In this document: positions 8,737-16,597 of the stretch, piece after piece
How positions within the stretch are numbered: the first letter of the stretch is position 1
How the letters are laid out: every line of letters starts with the position of its first letter
Source of the DNA: Woeseiaceae bacterium
GTDB lineage: Bacteria; Pseudomonadota; Gammaproteobacteria; Steroidobacterales; Woeseiaceae
Assembly: GCA_013043165.1 (NCBI GenBank)
Contig: JABDOQ010000104.1
Coordinates: 99,181-163,180 of the forward strand
Direction: 5' to 3'
Length of the DNA: 64,000 bases
The notes under the pieces: model-generated
What the model saw: the letters and a program-made list of their open reading frames with translations, nothing else
Told to the model about the DNA's origin: nothing
The model's database searches: none
Translations under genes and position numbers: made by a program

Positions 8737-9546
8737 ATGCACAGACTCAAGTTACTGATCCCTTTTGTTTTTTCAGCACTTATCGTCGCCGCCTGCTCGA
8801 CCTCGCCGACCGGCCGTAGCCAGATGATCTGGAAGTCAGATGCCGAACTCGAGGCCGAGAGCCAGCGGGCATTCAACCAGATGCGCGCCGCTTTGCCGCT
8901 GTCGACCGACCGTACGAAGATCGATTTCGTCGCCTGCGTTGCCGAAGCCGTGGTCAGCGTGCTGGAACCGCCGCTGAGCGATATTGAATGGGAGCTGGCC
9001 GTTTTTGACAGCGAGTCCGTCAATGCGTTTGCGATGCCTGGCGGCAAGATCGGTGTTTTTACGGGCATCCTTGAAGTGACCGAGAACCAGGATCAGCTCG
9101 GAGCCGTGATAGGCCACGAAATCGCCCACGTGACGGCGCGGCATTCCAATGAACGTGCTTCAAGAGCATCGCTAACCGGTGTGGGCATCAACGTCGCCGC
9201 GATTATTCTCGGCGGCGGACACAGCGGCGCAACCTACACCGCCCAGCAGGCATTGGGTGCCGGCGCGGCCCTCGGCATCTCCCTGCCGCACACTCGGGGC
9301 CAGGAGAGCGAGGCGGATATCATTGGCCTCGAGTACATGGCCAAAGCCGGATTCGACCCGCGTGAATCGGTGAAGCTCTGGCAGCGAATGGATGCGACGA
9401 CCGACAAGAAGCCCGCAGAATTTATCTCAACGCACCCGGCCAGTGAAACGCGCATCGAGGCGCTGGTCTCGGAGTGGCCGAAAACGCTGCCGCTGTATAA
9501 CAAGGCCAAAGAAGAAGGTCGAATCCCAAACTGCTCAAAAGAATAG
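8737..9546 (+). CDS. M48-family zinc metalloprotease, lipoprotein
   Basis: A 269-residue periplasmic lipoprotein protease. The lipobox LIVAAC (Cys near residue 20) follows a signal sequence. The family entry motif TGRSQMIW is next, then the zinc motif HEIAH near residues 127-131 and the third ligand Glu in ESEADIIG near 192. The size and single-domain layout match LoiP/YggG-type M48 proteases that act in outer-membrane quality control. There is no TPR domain as in BepA. I chose the ATG at 8737 because AGGAG precedes it and it gives a proper lipoprotein signal. The L,D-transpeptidase gene follows 9 bases later. Confidence 0.9.
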   Translation: MHRLKLLIPFVFSALIVAACSTSPTGRSQMIWKSDAELEAESQRAFNQMRAALPLSTDRTKIDFVACVAEAVVSVLEPPLSDIEWELAVFDSESVNAFAMPGGKIGVFTGILEVTENQDQLGAVIGHEIAHVTARHSNERASRASLTGVGINVAAIILGGGHSGATYTAQQALGAGAALGISLPHTRGQESEADIIGLEYMAKAGFDPRESVKLWQRMDATTDKKPAEFISTHPASETRIEALVSEWPKTLPLYNKAKEEGRIPNCSKE

Positions 9547-9555
9547 AGACATAGT

Positions 9556-10677
9556 GTGCTGAAACGTCTTGCGCTCCTGTTGCCGCTTCTGGCTCTGGGC
9601 AGCTGCGCGACGCTGGATGACTTCCTCGGCAGCTTGAAGAAAGGCCCGAGCGCAGCAGCGTTCAGGGACCGACCGATCGAAGAACCGATCGCCCCGAATA
9701 CGTTCCAGCTGATCGACCCCGAGCAGTCGGTCGTTGGCGAGCCACAGGTCGTGTTCACACGAGCAGACGATACGTTGTCCGACCTGGCACGCGAATATGG
9801 CCTCGGCTACGACGAGATTGTGACGGCGAATCCCGGCATCGATCCCTGGATGCCCGGCGACAACACGCCGGTGTTGCTGCCGACGCAATACGTTTTGCCG
9901 AACGTGCCGAGAGCGGGCCTCGTCCTGAACATAGCGAGCAAGCGGCTGTTTTATTTTCCGCAGGCCGCCGACGGCGAGCCGCAGCAGGTGCTGACGTATC
10001 CGATTGGCATCGGACGCGTTGGCTGGGAAACACCGCTGGGCTCGACGAAGGTGGTAGCCAAGGCCAGAGATCCGCATTGGTGGGTCCCCTCATCCGTTCG
10101 GCGCGAGCATGCGGAGCTGGGTAATCCGTTGCCTGCCGTCGTGCCGCCGGGGCCAGACAACCCTCTTGGCAGTCGCGTTCTGAAACTCGAGATGCCGGGC
10201 TACCTGATTCATGGCACCAATCAGCCCTATGGCGTCGGGATGCGAGTCAGCCACGGCTGCGTGCGCCTTTACCCCGAGAACATCGAGAATCTGTATGCGC
10301 TCGTGGACGTCGGAGAGGCCGTCATGATCATCAACGAGCCCTACCAGCTTGGTCAGCACAACGGCTTCCTTTACTTTGAATCTCATACGCCGCTCAAAGA
10401 CGATGAAGTACCGGCGGAGACGCGTTTGCAGGCCTTGTTCGATACGCATGCTGAGGTCTCAGGGCGGCCGCTGAACGTTCATCTGCAGGACCATGTCAAA
10501 GCGCTGGCCAATATAGCGTCGGGCGTGCCGGTTAGTATTGCGATGTACGATGCCAACGAATTTTTTGCCCGGGCCCGTGTTGTTCGCAACACGGTCGAAG
10601 CAGACCCGAATGCGCCGACGTTGATCGAAGTCCGTGAGATGATGGATGAAGTCGACGACGAAGAGGAATTGTTGTGA
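9556..10677 (+). CDS. L,D-transpeptidase (YkuD/ErfK family) lipoprotein
   Basis: A 373-residue protein with a lipobox (ALGSC). A LysM-like region follows at about residues 65-115 (TLSDLAREYGLGYDEIVTANP). The YkuD catalytic domain spans about 120-255, with IHGTNQPYGVG and SHGCVRL; the catalytic Cys is near 235. It catalyses 3-3 peptidoglycan crosslinks or attachment of lipoproteins to peptidoglycan in the periplasm. An extra C-terminal region of about 110 residues ends in a very acidic tail and is longer than in ErfK. The start GTG at 9556 lies 9 bases after the M48 gene, so the two form an envelope operon. Confidence 0.92.
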   Translation: MLKRLALLLPLLALGSCATLDDFLGSLKKGPSAAAFRDRPIEEPIAPNTFQLIDPEQSVVGEPQVVFTRADDTLSDLAREYGLGYDEIVTANPGIDPWMPGDNTPVLLPTQYVLPNVPRAGLVLNIASKRLFYFPQAADGEPQQVLTYPIGIGRVGWETPLGSTKVVAKARDPHWWVPSSVRREHAELGNPLPAVVPPGPDNPLGSRVLKLEMPGYLIHGTNQPYGVGMRVSHGCVRLYPENIENLYALVDVGEAVMIINEPYQLGQHNGFLYFESHTPLKDDEVPAETRLQALFDTHAEVSGRPLNVHLQDHVKALANIASGVPVSIAMYDANEFFARARVVRNTVEADPNAPTLIEVREMMDEVDDEEELL

Positions 10678-10814
10678 GCGAATGGCTGGACCTGATGCTT
10701 GACGAAATTGCGCGCAAGCGGCGCGAGGCCCGTGAAGCGGACGATGAGCTCAAGCGGCGCGAACAGCCAGCAAAAGGAAAGCCAGCCGCGCCCGCGTCAG
10801 GTCAGTCGAAGTAG
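10674..10814 (+). CDS. 46-aa charged hypothetical protein coupled to the L,D-transpeptidase
   Basis: A GTG start at 10674 overlaps the upstream stop in a GTGA arrangement, typical of translational coupling. The 46-residue product starts VSEWLDLMLDEIARKRRE, an amphipathic helix with many Arg/Glu, and ends in a Pro/Ala/Lys-rich tail. No signal peptide. The last 13 bases overlap the convergent PLP-enzyme gene. I do not recognise the family. The overlap and the composition make a real short gene more likely than chance. Confidence 0.5.
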   Translation: MSEWLDLMLDEIARKRREAREADDELKRREQPAKGKPAAPASGQSK

Positions 10815-11857
10815 CACATGAACTCTTCAGGTATGTTGCCGGCGGTCTGAGGTCGCTCGCTCGTCGCGACAATTGGCCGGGAGTTGTAGGTGTTCCAGAA
10901 AAGGTAGTTCTCGCCCGCATAGTCTTCCGCCGCCAGGTCATGCAGCAAAGCCGCCATCGCCTTGCCCGTATACGTGGTCTCCAGCGCAAGTCCGAGCTTG
11001 TCGTGCGCGACTGAAACCGCTTCAGCCGTGATCGCGTCAGCCACCGCGTAACCACCGGCAAAGAACTCATCACGCCAGCGTAGCTTTGTGCAATCGGCCG
11101 AATTCGTCGGGATCGAGGCGTCCAGTCTGTTCAGCAGCAGCGCCGTTTTCCGCAGCAGTCGCTCGAAACTTGCCGGGTTCGTGATGTGCCGGTCCACGAC
11201 GCGGACGGCGTGTATCTCTGTGGGTAGCCCGGCCAAGGTCAGGCCGAGCAACAGCCCGACGGCGCTGCCCATTGTGCCACTGGCGACGTAGATGCGATGT
11301 GGTTTGGCAACGTCGCCGGCTGCAATCTGCGCGGCGAGCTCGAGCCCGGCATTGACGAAACCGACTGCTCCGAGCCAGCAGGACCCACCGAGGGGCACGA
11401 CCCAGGACTGGCGGCCCTGCAGGTAGCGACGAAAGGTCGCGAGACGTTCCGCGCTGCCGGGATAACGAACGATTTCCGTTCCGATGCGGCGATGCATGTT
11501 CAGCGTTCTCGGGATATTAGGCGTCTTTTTCTGGTCGGCAAGAATGCAGGTGCATTCAAAGCCCAGCTGCACCGCAAACAAGGCGGTCGCGAGCGCATGG
11601 TTCGAGCCGACCGCGCCAAACGTCGCGATTCGCTTCGCGCCTCGCTCCCTGGCTCGTTGTAGAGTGTATTCGAGTTTGCGCACCTTGTTGCCGCCATAGA
11701 GCGCGCTACTGACGTCGTCGTGTTTTATCGAGACCGTGCGTGGCCCTTGAGCTGTGTCGAAGAGCACCGTCGATACCGGTGTCGGCAAATCAGCAATTGT
11801 CAACTTCTGTAGCCGATCGGCTAGCAAAGGATATGCGGTGGCCAGGGAATCAGTCAT
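10802..11857 (-). CDS. PLP-dependent D-cysteine desulfhydrase / ACC deaminase family enzyme
   Basis: A 351-residue fold-type II PLP enzyme. The cofactor Lys is K58 in GGNKVRKLE. The following ATFGAVGSNHALATALFA matches the family's substrate-loop region, and the phosphate-binding loop is ASGTMGSAVG. The family includes D-cysteine desulfhydrase (pyruvate, H2S and ammonia) and 1-aminocyclopropane-1-carboxylate deaminase, and the two cannot be told apart safely here. It is slightly longer than DcyD (about 328 residues). It is transcribed away from the tail-sheath gene, with 82 bases between the starts. Confidence 0.83.
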   Translation of the reverse strand: MTDSLATAYPLLADRLQKLTIADLPTPVSTVLFDTAQGPRTVSIKHDDVSSALYGGNKVRKLEYTLQRARERGAKRIATFGAVGSNHALATALFAVQLGFECTCILADQKKTPNIPRTLNMHRRIGTEIVRYPGSAERLATFRRYLQGRQSWVVPLGGSCWLGAVGFVNAGLELAAQIAAGDVAKPHRIYVASGTMGSAVGLLLGLTLAGLPTEIHAVRVVDRHITNPASFERLLRKTALLLNRLDASIPTNSADCTKLRWRDEFFAGGYAVADAITAEAVSVAHDKLGLALETTYTGKAMAALLHDLAAEDYAGENYLFWNTYNSRPIVATSERPQTAGNIPEEFMCYFD

Positions 11858-11939
11858 TAGCGCAGATTATCGAAGTGCACTGTGTATCGCGAATGCTTTA
11901 GAATGCAGGCACGCTTTTCTGACCCGGGCGGAGACAGGT

Positions 11940-13511
11940 TTGTCAGAAGCAGTTGACCATGGCATAACGGTCACCGAAATCGCGGCGATGGATCAATCCA
12001 TCGACGTGTGCAAAGAAACGACGGCGGCATTTGTCGGCCGTGCGCTTCGTGGTCCGCTCAATACGCCGGTCCTGGTCAGGAATTTTGGTGAGTTTCGCCG
12101 TCGCTTTGGCGATACCTGGTCGCGCTCGAGCCTTGGCCCGGCGGCAAAACAGTTTTTCGAACATGGCGGACAGCGTCTGTTTATCGTGCGCGTTGCAAAC
12201 AACGCCCGAGGCGCGATGATTTGTTTGCCGGCGAGCGGATCGGCACTGGTGTTGCGTGCGATCGAACCGGGGTCGACCGAGGCCATTCGAGCCGCAGTGG
12301 ACTACGACGCGATCGACGACGACGACCTGTTCAACCTCACGCTGCAACGCGTCGACCCGGCGACGGGTCTCGTCGTAGACCAGGAGTTGTTCAAGAAACT
12401 GTCGCACAGGAAAGACGCAGAGAATTTTGTTGGCGATGCCTTGCTGACATCTACACTGGCGCACCTCGAGCATCCGCATCCGGCGCACAGACCGGAGCCG
12501 ACCTTGAAACAGGGCAGGCGATTTGAGTCTGCATACGTCGACCCCGCCCAGTCCGGAACCGACGGTACCGAGCTGACGGACTACGACCTGATTGGCTCGC
12601 GCAAAGCACGCACGGGGCTGTTTGCTCTCGAGAACATCGAGAGCTTCGACCTGTTGTATCTGCCACCTCCCGGAAAAAGCATCGACGCGGGGCCGACCGC
12701 AATTCTTGCAGCGGAACTTTACTGTCGGCATCGCGGCGCGATGTTGATTGTCGACCCGCGCACTGAGTGGACGACGGCCGGCGAGGCCGTCATCGGCGTT
12801 CGCGAGTTCGGGTACGCGAGTCCGAACATGCTCGGGTATTTTCCGCGGGTCGCGAAACGCGGCGAAGTCGACGAGCTGTCGCGGCCCGCCGGTGGCGCGA
12901 TCGCGGGGTTGCTCTGCAAGCAGGACCGCAGCTACGGTGCCTGGCAGGATCTCGACCAGCAGGGAATGGGACTCCGCCGCGAGCTGGTTCCTGCATGCGC
13001 CATCGAAGCGGCGGATCGTCAGCTGCTGAATCGTGCCGGGCTTAACGTCGTTGCGGAAGGTCCGGCCGGCCGGGCACGACTGACCGGCTCCGTGACAATG
13101 GGACGCGGGTCTGAAGCCCATCGCGAATACGCCAATCTCGCGGTGCGCCGCTTTTGCTTGCAGATAGTCAATTCGATCGCGACTGCGGCGAGGTGGGCCG
13201 TCTTCGAACCGGACGAGGCAACTTTGGGAAAGCGTATTCGCGCCCAGGTGCTTAGCTACTTTCATGGTCTCTCGGACCTTGGTGCATTCGCTGACCAACG
13301 CTTCGTAGTGGAGTGTGATGCCGGCGTGAGTCATCGGGCCGACAGCAAGCAGCATGGTGTGACAATCCTGCTGGTATTCCATCCGACCGGAAGCGATCAC
13401 CCCATTTCCCTTAGCATGCACCTTACGGCGGCCGGCTGCCGTGTAGGCAGCACGGCATTCGCACCCTCGATAGACCGTGCGCCCGAGATGACGCCGGTTC
13501 AGCTGACATAA
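11940..13511 (+). CDS. Orphan phage-type contractile tail sheath protein
   Basis: A 523-residue protein. Its N-terminus (GITVTEIAAMDQSID, then TTAAFVGRALRGPLNTP) and NFGEFRRRFG follow the pattern of T4/Mu-like and contractile-injection sheath proteins. The C-terminal third has the sheath_1C pattern: TMGRGSEAHREYANLAVRRF, SIATAARWAVFEPDE and LGAFADQRFVVECD. The start is TTG at 11940, preceded by GGAG with 6-base spacing; the frame is open upstream to 11754 on the opposite strand of the PLP gene, but that part has no support. A TAGAAT hexamer at 11899-11904 could be a -10 box. No tube, baseplate, spike, ATPase or tape-measure gene is nearby. The role is unknown. Confidence 0.85.
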   Translation: MSEAVDHGITVTEIAAMDQSIDVCKETTAAFVGRALRGPLNTPVLVRNFGEFRRRFGDTWSRSSLGPAAKQFFEHGGQRLFIVRVANNARGAMICLPASGSALVLRAIEPGSTEAIRAAVDYDAIDDDDLFNLTLQRVDPATGLVVDQELFKKLSHRKDAENFVGDALLTSTLAHLEHPHPAHRPEPTLKQGRRFESAYVDPAQSGTDGTELTDYDLIGSRKARTGLFALENIESFDLLYLPPPGKSIDAGPTAILAAELYCRHRGAMLIVDPRTEWTTAGEAVIGVREFGYASPNMLGYFPRVAKRGEVDELSRPAGGAIAGLLCKQDRSYGAWQDLDQQGMGLRRELVPACAIEAADRQLLNRAGLNVVAEGPAGRARLTGSVTMGRGSEAHREYANLAVRRFCLQIVNSIATAARWAVFEPDEATLGKRIRAQVLSYFHGLSDLGAFADQRFVVECDAGVSHRADSKQHGVTILLVFHPTGSDHPISLSMHLTAAGCRVGSTAFAPSIDRAPEMTPVQLT

Positions 13512-13583
13512 TCCTGTTCGCCCTGCATCCGCGGCCTGTCATACAAGCATCGGTCTCGTGCCACCAATCAATCGGGAGGGGGC

Positions 13584-14114
13584 ATGAGAGAAAGTGATGC
13601 ACTGGACAAAAATCCGCATGTATCTCGATCGGCACTGGAAGCCATACACGGCCAGGTATATGGCTGGGCCCTCTCCCGCTCTCACTATGACCGGGCGGTC
13701 GCAGAGGATCTCATGCAACAGGCTTACGTTGAGCTGCTAACGGGTAAAGCGCGTTTCGACAACAAGTCGTCGCTCAAGACGTTTGTTTTTTCGATTGTGC
13801 AAAACCTTGCGCGTAGCCGCTACCGGCGCATTGCATCAAGACTGCGCCTGGTCCGTGCAGCGGGAATTTCCACGGTCGACGATATCGTTCAGCCGGTTGA
13901 GCCGAATGAAAACGCGGCCGTGTGGCAAGCAGTGCAGGAATTGCCGGAGCGGCAGCGCGACATTGTTGAACTTGTTTTCTGCCGCGACATGACGATCGAA
14001 GCGGCAGCCGGCGTTATGGGCGTTACGGTCGGAACCGGCAGAGCGCACTATGATCGGGCGAAAAAGACATTGAAGATCAAGCTGAAAAATATTGGAGCAG
14101 GATTTGATGACTGA
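13584..14114 (+). CDS. ECF-type RNA polymerase sigma factor
   Basis: A 176-residue sigma-70 family protein with regions 2 and 4 only. Region 2 covers about residues 15-80 (VAEDLMQQAYVELL and LKTFVFSIVQNLARSRYR). Region 4 covers about 115-165 (LPERQRDIVELVFCRDMTIEAAAGVMGV and a helix-turn-helix ending TGRAHYDRAKKTL). It directs RNA polymerase to a specific promoter set under control of the next gene. A strong ribosome-binding site (GGGAGGGGGC) precedes the ATG. The stop overlaps the anti-sigma start by 8 bases. No clear GGAAC-type auto-promoter was seen upstream. Confidence 0.9.
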   Translation: MRESDALDKNPHVSRSALEAIHGQVYGWALSRSHYDRAVAEDLMQQAYVELLTGKARFDNKSSLKTFVFSIVQNLARSRYRRIASRLRLVRAAGISTVDDIVQPVEPNENAAVWQAVQELPERQRDIVELVFCRDMTIEAAAGVMGVTVGTGRAHYDRAKKTLKIKLKNIGAGFDD

Positions 14115-14469
14115 TTCAGAAACGAAGCTGCGAGCGGCGTTGCGCGGTGCCCAGGCCAGCGTGGAAAATGGCGATGCGCCGCACTTTGAGCGCGTCTGGG
14201 CGGCCGCAAATGCGCGAACCCGAACAAGGCGGCGGCAGCGCCGGGTGGGCGCCGGCTCGCTGGCCGTGGCGGCTGTTGCGGCTATCGCGTTCGGTGTACT
14301 GGTGCCGCGCGGAGGAGAGCTGCAGTTCATCGACGCAGACGAACTCCTTGGCACCACGAGCTGGTCTGCGCCCAGCGATGGCCTGCTGCCAGACCATCAA
14401 TTTGACATATATCAGGAGATTCCGGTGCTCATCGAGTCAACCGAAACCTATGGAGGTGCGTTGTTATGA
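14107..14469 (+). CDS. Putative membrane anti-sigma factor
   Basis: A 120-residue single-pass membrane protein: about 43 N-terminal, charged cytoplasmic residues, one transmembrane helix (GAGSLAVAAVAAIAFGVLV), and about 55 periplasmic residues. It overlaps the sigma gene, and the next gene overlaps it in turn. This is the layout of CnrY-type anti-sigma factors that hold an ECF sigma at the membrane. There is no zinc-binding HxxxCxxC anti-sigma motif, so it is not a ZAS-type protein. I infer the function from position, size and topology. ATG at 14107 follows the purine-rich sequence GGAGCAGGA. Confidence 0.68.
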   Translation: MTDSETKLRAALRGAQASVENGDAPHFERVWAAANARTRTRRRQRRVGAGSLAVAAVAAIAFGVLVPRGGELQFIDADELLGTTSWSAPSDGLLPDHQFDIYQEIPVLIESTETYGGALL

Positions 14470-14882
14470 GAAAGGGACTTTTGTTAGCGCTAACCACGTT
14501 CGCATTGCTTGTGAGTACGGCGTTGGCTGCAGGACCGAAGGACGATGTATTCAAGGGCAAGTTGTTTCCGCCCAATATCATCCTGCAGCACAAGGCAGAG
14601 CTCGATTTGAGCAAGGCTCAGTTCACGAAGATTCGGGCCGCCGTGGTCGAAGTGCAGTCGGGGGTTGCCGAGCATGAGTGGGATATGCAGGAGGCCTACC
14701 AGGCATTGATGCTCGAGCTCGACAAGGCGCCGATCAACGAACAGCGCGTTCTCGAGTATGCCGAGATGGCACTGCAGGCCGAAAACCAGGTCAAAAAGAA
14801 GCAGATGGTGATGCTCGTGAAGCTCAAGAACCTGCTGACGGCCGAGCAAGTAGGCTATCTCGAGTCGGTGCACGGTCAATAA
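14466..14882 (+). CDS. Periplasmic LTxxQ-type (Spy/CpxP/CnrX-like) sensor protein
   Basis: A 138-residue exported protein with a signal peptide (about residues 1-21, ending ALAA). The mature part is mostly alpha-helical, as in Spy, CpxP and the metal sensor CnrX. Residues near the C-terminus read LLTAEQVGYLESV, a match to the LTxxQ signature. ATG at 14466 overlaps the anti-sigma stop in an ATGA arrangement. The gene order sigma, membrane anti-sigma, periplasmic LTxxQ protein resembles the cnrYXH nickel/cobalt system in content. No His/Met/Cys-rich metal site is obvious, so the signal it senses may be envelope damage rather than a metal. Confidence 0.75.
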   Translation: MRKGLLLALTTFALLVSTALAAGPKDDVFKGKLFPPNIILQHKAELDLSKAQFTKIRAAVVEVQSGVAEHEWDMQEAYQALMLELDKAPINEQRVLEYAEMALQAENQVKKKQMVMLVKLKNLLTAEQVGYLESVHGQ

Positions 14883-14893
14883 GCGTAACGGAA

Positions 14894-14924
14894 CCTGGTT
14901 CCTCGAAGCCGCGAGGAAACCGGG
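14894..14924 (+). promoter_or_regulatory. RNA hairpin that can mask the ribosome-binding site of the DUF1800 gene
   Basis: Bases 14894-14905 (CCTGGTTCCTCG) can pair with 14912-14924 (CGAGGAAACCGGG) through 12 base pairs with one bulged A and one G-U, around a 6-base loop. The right arm contains GAGGA, the only Shine-Dalgarno-like sequence before the ATG at 14930. No T tract follows, so it is not an ordinary terminator. It may limit translation of the downstream lipoprotein, or it may simply be an intercistronic stabilising stem. Confidence 0.5.
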
Positions 14925-14929
14925 TAAAA

Positions 14930-16579
14930 ATGATGAGTATGAATCGACTGTTATCAATTTTCGCCTCGCTGATGCTCGGCCTCGCCGGTTGCGGCGGCGG
15001 CGATGGTGGTGGAACACCGCCGCCACCCCCACCCCCACCTCCGCCACCGCCACCCGTGACGAAGGCGGAGGCCTACCAGTTCCTGAACCAGGGCTCTTTC
15101 GGCGCGACCGAGGCGGAGGCACAGAAGCTAATCTCCTTGCGCCCGGAGGCCTGGATCAACGACCAGCTGCAAAAACAGCCATCGTTGCAATTGCCGCATT
15201 TGCAGGACCTGCCCCCGCCGCAGTTCCCGTTTCAGCTGCACGCGGACCGCGTCGATATCTGGTTCCGCAATGCGCTGTACGGAGAGGACCAGCTTCGTCA
15301 GCGCGTCGCGTTTGCGCTTTCCGAGATCATGGTGGTTTCGCAGCTGGGCGCGCTCGGCAATCTGCCGTTCGCTGTAGCTGATTATTACGATGTACTCGCG
15401 AAGAACGCGTTCGGCAACTACCGCGATTTGCTCGAGGACGTCACGCTGCATCCGGCGATGGGCGTATACCTCAGCATGCTCGGTAACGAGAAGCCCGATC
15501 CGGACAACAATATTCGACCGGATGAAAACTTCGCGCGGGAAGTCATGCAGCTGTTCTCGATCGGACTCGTCGAGCTCAACATCGACGGCACCGAGAAGCT
15601 AAACCAGGGGCAGCCCATCCCGACCTATAGCCAGGAAATTATCGAAGGCTTCGCACACGTCTATACGGGCTGGACGTTCGCCGGGGCGCCGAGTTTCCGG
15701 CAGGCGCGACCCACACCGTTCAACCAGGTCATTCCGATGCAGCTTTATCCCGGTTTTCACGACACGGGTGCCAAGACTCTGCTTGGCGGCGAGGTGTTAC
15801 CGGCAGGGCAGAGCGGAGAACAGGATCTCAGCGACGCGCTCGACAATATCTTCAATCACCCGAATGTCGGCCCGTTCATTGCAATCCGGCTGATTCAACG
15901 GCTGGTTACGAGCAATCCGTCGCCGGGGTACGTTCGGCGCGTGGCCGAAGTGTTCAACAACAATGGCTCGGGCGTCCGCGGCGATCTCGGTGCCGTCGTG
16001 AAAGCCATCCTGCTGGATGACGAGGCGCGCCCTGCGATGGCCATGGAAATCGACGGCAAGCTGAAGGAACCGCTGCTGCGCCTGACACAGTTGTGGAAAG
16101 CCTACAATGCGACCTCGAACAGCGGTCGTTTTCCGCTGAACGCCGCTTACATCTTGTTCGGCCAGGGACCGCTGCAGTCGCCCTCGGTTTTCAATTTCTT
16201 CAGCCAGTACTACGCACCACCCGGCGAGATTCGGGACAACAGCCTCGTAGCACCGGAACTGGAGATAGCGACAGAGTTTCAGAACACCTTGTTTACGAAC
16301 TACATGTTTTACCAGGTGTTCGCGCTCAACCAGACGAACGGCACGCTGGCGGACGATGACATCTATATCAATTTCGAAGAAGAGATGGCAGTTGCAGACG
16401 ACATCGATGCACTTATCGACATGGTCGCCGGCAAACTGCTCGCGGGCGAGATCTCCGATACCTTGCGGCAGGAGATAGCCGGCATGCTTCTGCGCGTGCC
16501 CGCGACCGAAACAGCGATCCGCGCCGCTGAAACCATCTACTTTGTTGCGACATCACCGGAATACGCTTACCAGCGCTAG
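14930..16579 (+). CDS. DUF1800-family lipoprotein
   Basis: A 549-residue DUF1800 protein. The signal ends in a lipobox LGLAGC, followed by a Gly-rich linker and a run of 13 prolines (about residues 31-43). After that comes the family core (FLNQGSFGATEAEAQKLI, YGEDQLRQRVAFALSEIMVV, then NFAREVMQLFSIGLVELN). DUF1800 proteins are exported and are nearly always encoded beside DUF1501 proteins, as here (18 bases to the next gene). Their activity is unknown. Three in-frame ATGs lie at 14930, 14933 and 14939; any would keep the lipobox. The frame is open further upstream, overlapping the sensor gene, but that is a shadow. The poly-Pro run probably acts as a rigid spacer and would need EF-P for translation. 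Confidence 0.86.
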   Translation: MMSMNRLLSIFASLMLGLAGCGGGDGGGTPPPPPPPPPPPPPVTKAEAYQFLNQGSFGATEAEAQKLISLRPEAWINDQLQKQPSLQLPHLQDLPPPQFPFQLHADRVDIWFRNALYGEDQLRQRVAFALSEIMVVSQLGALGNLPFAVADYYDVLAKNAFGNYRDLLEDVTLHPAMGVYLSMLGNEKPDPDNNIRPDENFAREVMQLFSIGLVELNIDGTEKLNQGQPIPTYSQEIIEGFAHVYTGWTFAGAPSFRQARPTPFNQVIPMQLYPGFHDTGAKTLLGGEVLPAGQSGEQDLSDALDNIFNHPNVGPFIAIRLIQRLVTSNPSPGYVRRVAEVFNNNGSGVRGDLGAVVKAILLDDEARPAMAMEIDGKLKEPLLRLTQLWKAYNATSNSGRFPLNAAYILFGQGPLQSPSVFNFFSQYYAPPGEIRDNSLVAPELEIATEFQNTLFTNYMFYQVFALNQTNGTLADDDIYINFEEEMAVADDIDALIDMVAGKLLAGEISDTLRQEIAGMLLRVPATETAIRAAETIYFVATSPEYAYQR

Positions 16580-16597
16580 GCGCCGGAGAGAACGAAC

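Noticed and set aside
11943..13421. 492-aa open frame antisense to the tail-sheath gene
   Set aside because: It mirrors the coding frame of a recognised protein in GC-rich DNA and shows no domain of its own; antisense frames of this kind are common artefacts.
14678..14929. N-terminal extension of the DUF1800 frame into the sensor gene
   Set aside because: It would remove the lipoprotein signal from the N-terminus and overlaps a recognised gene in another frame.
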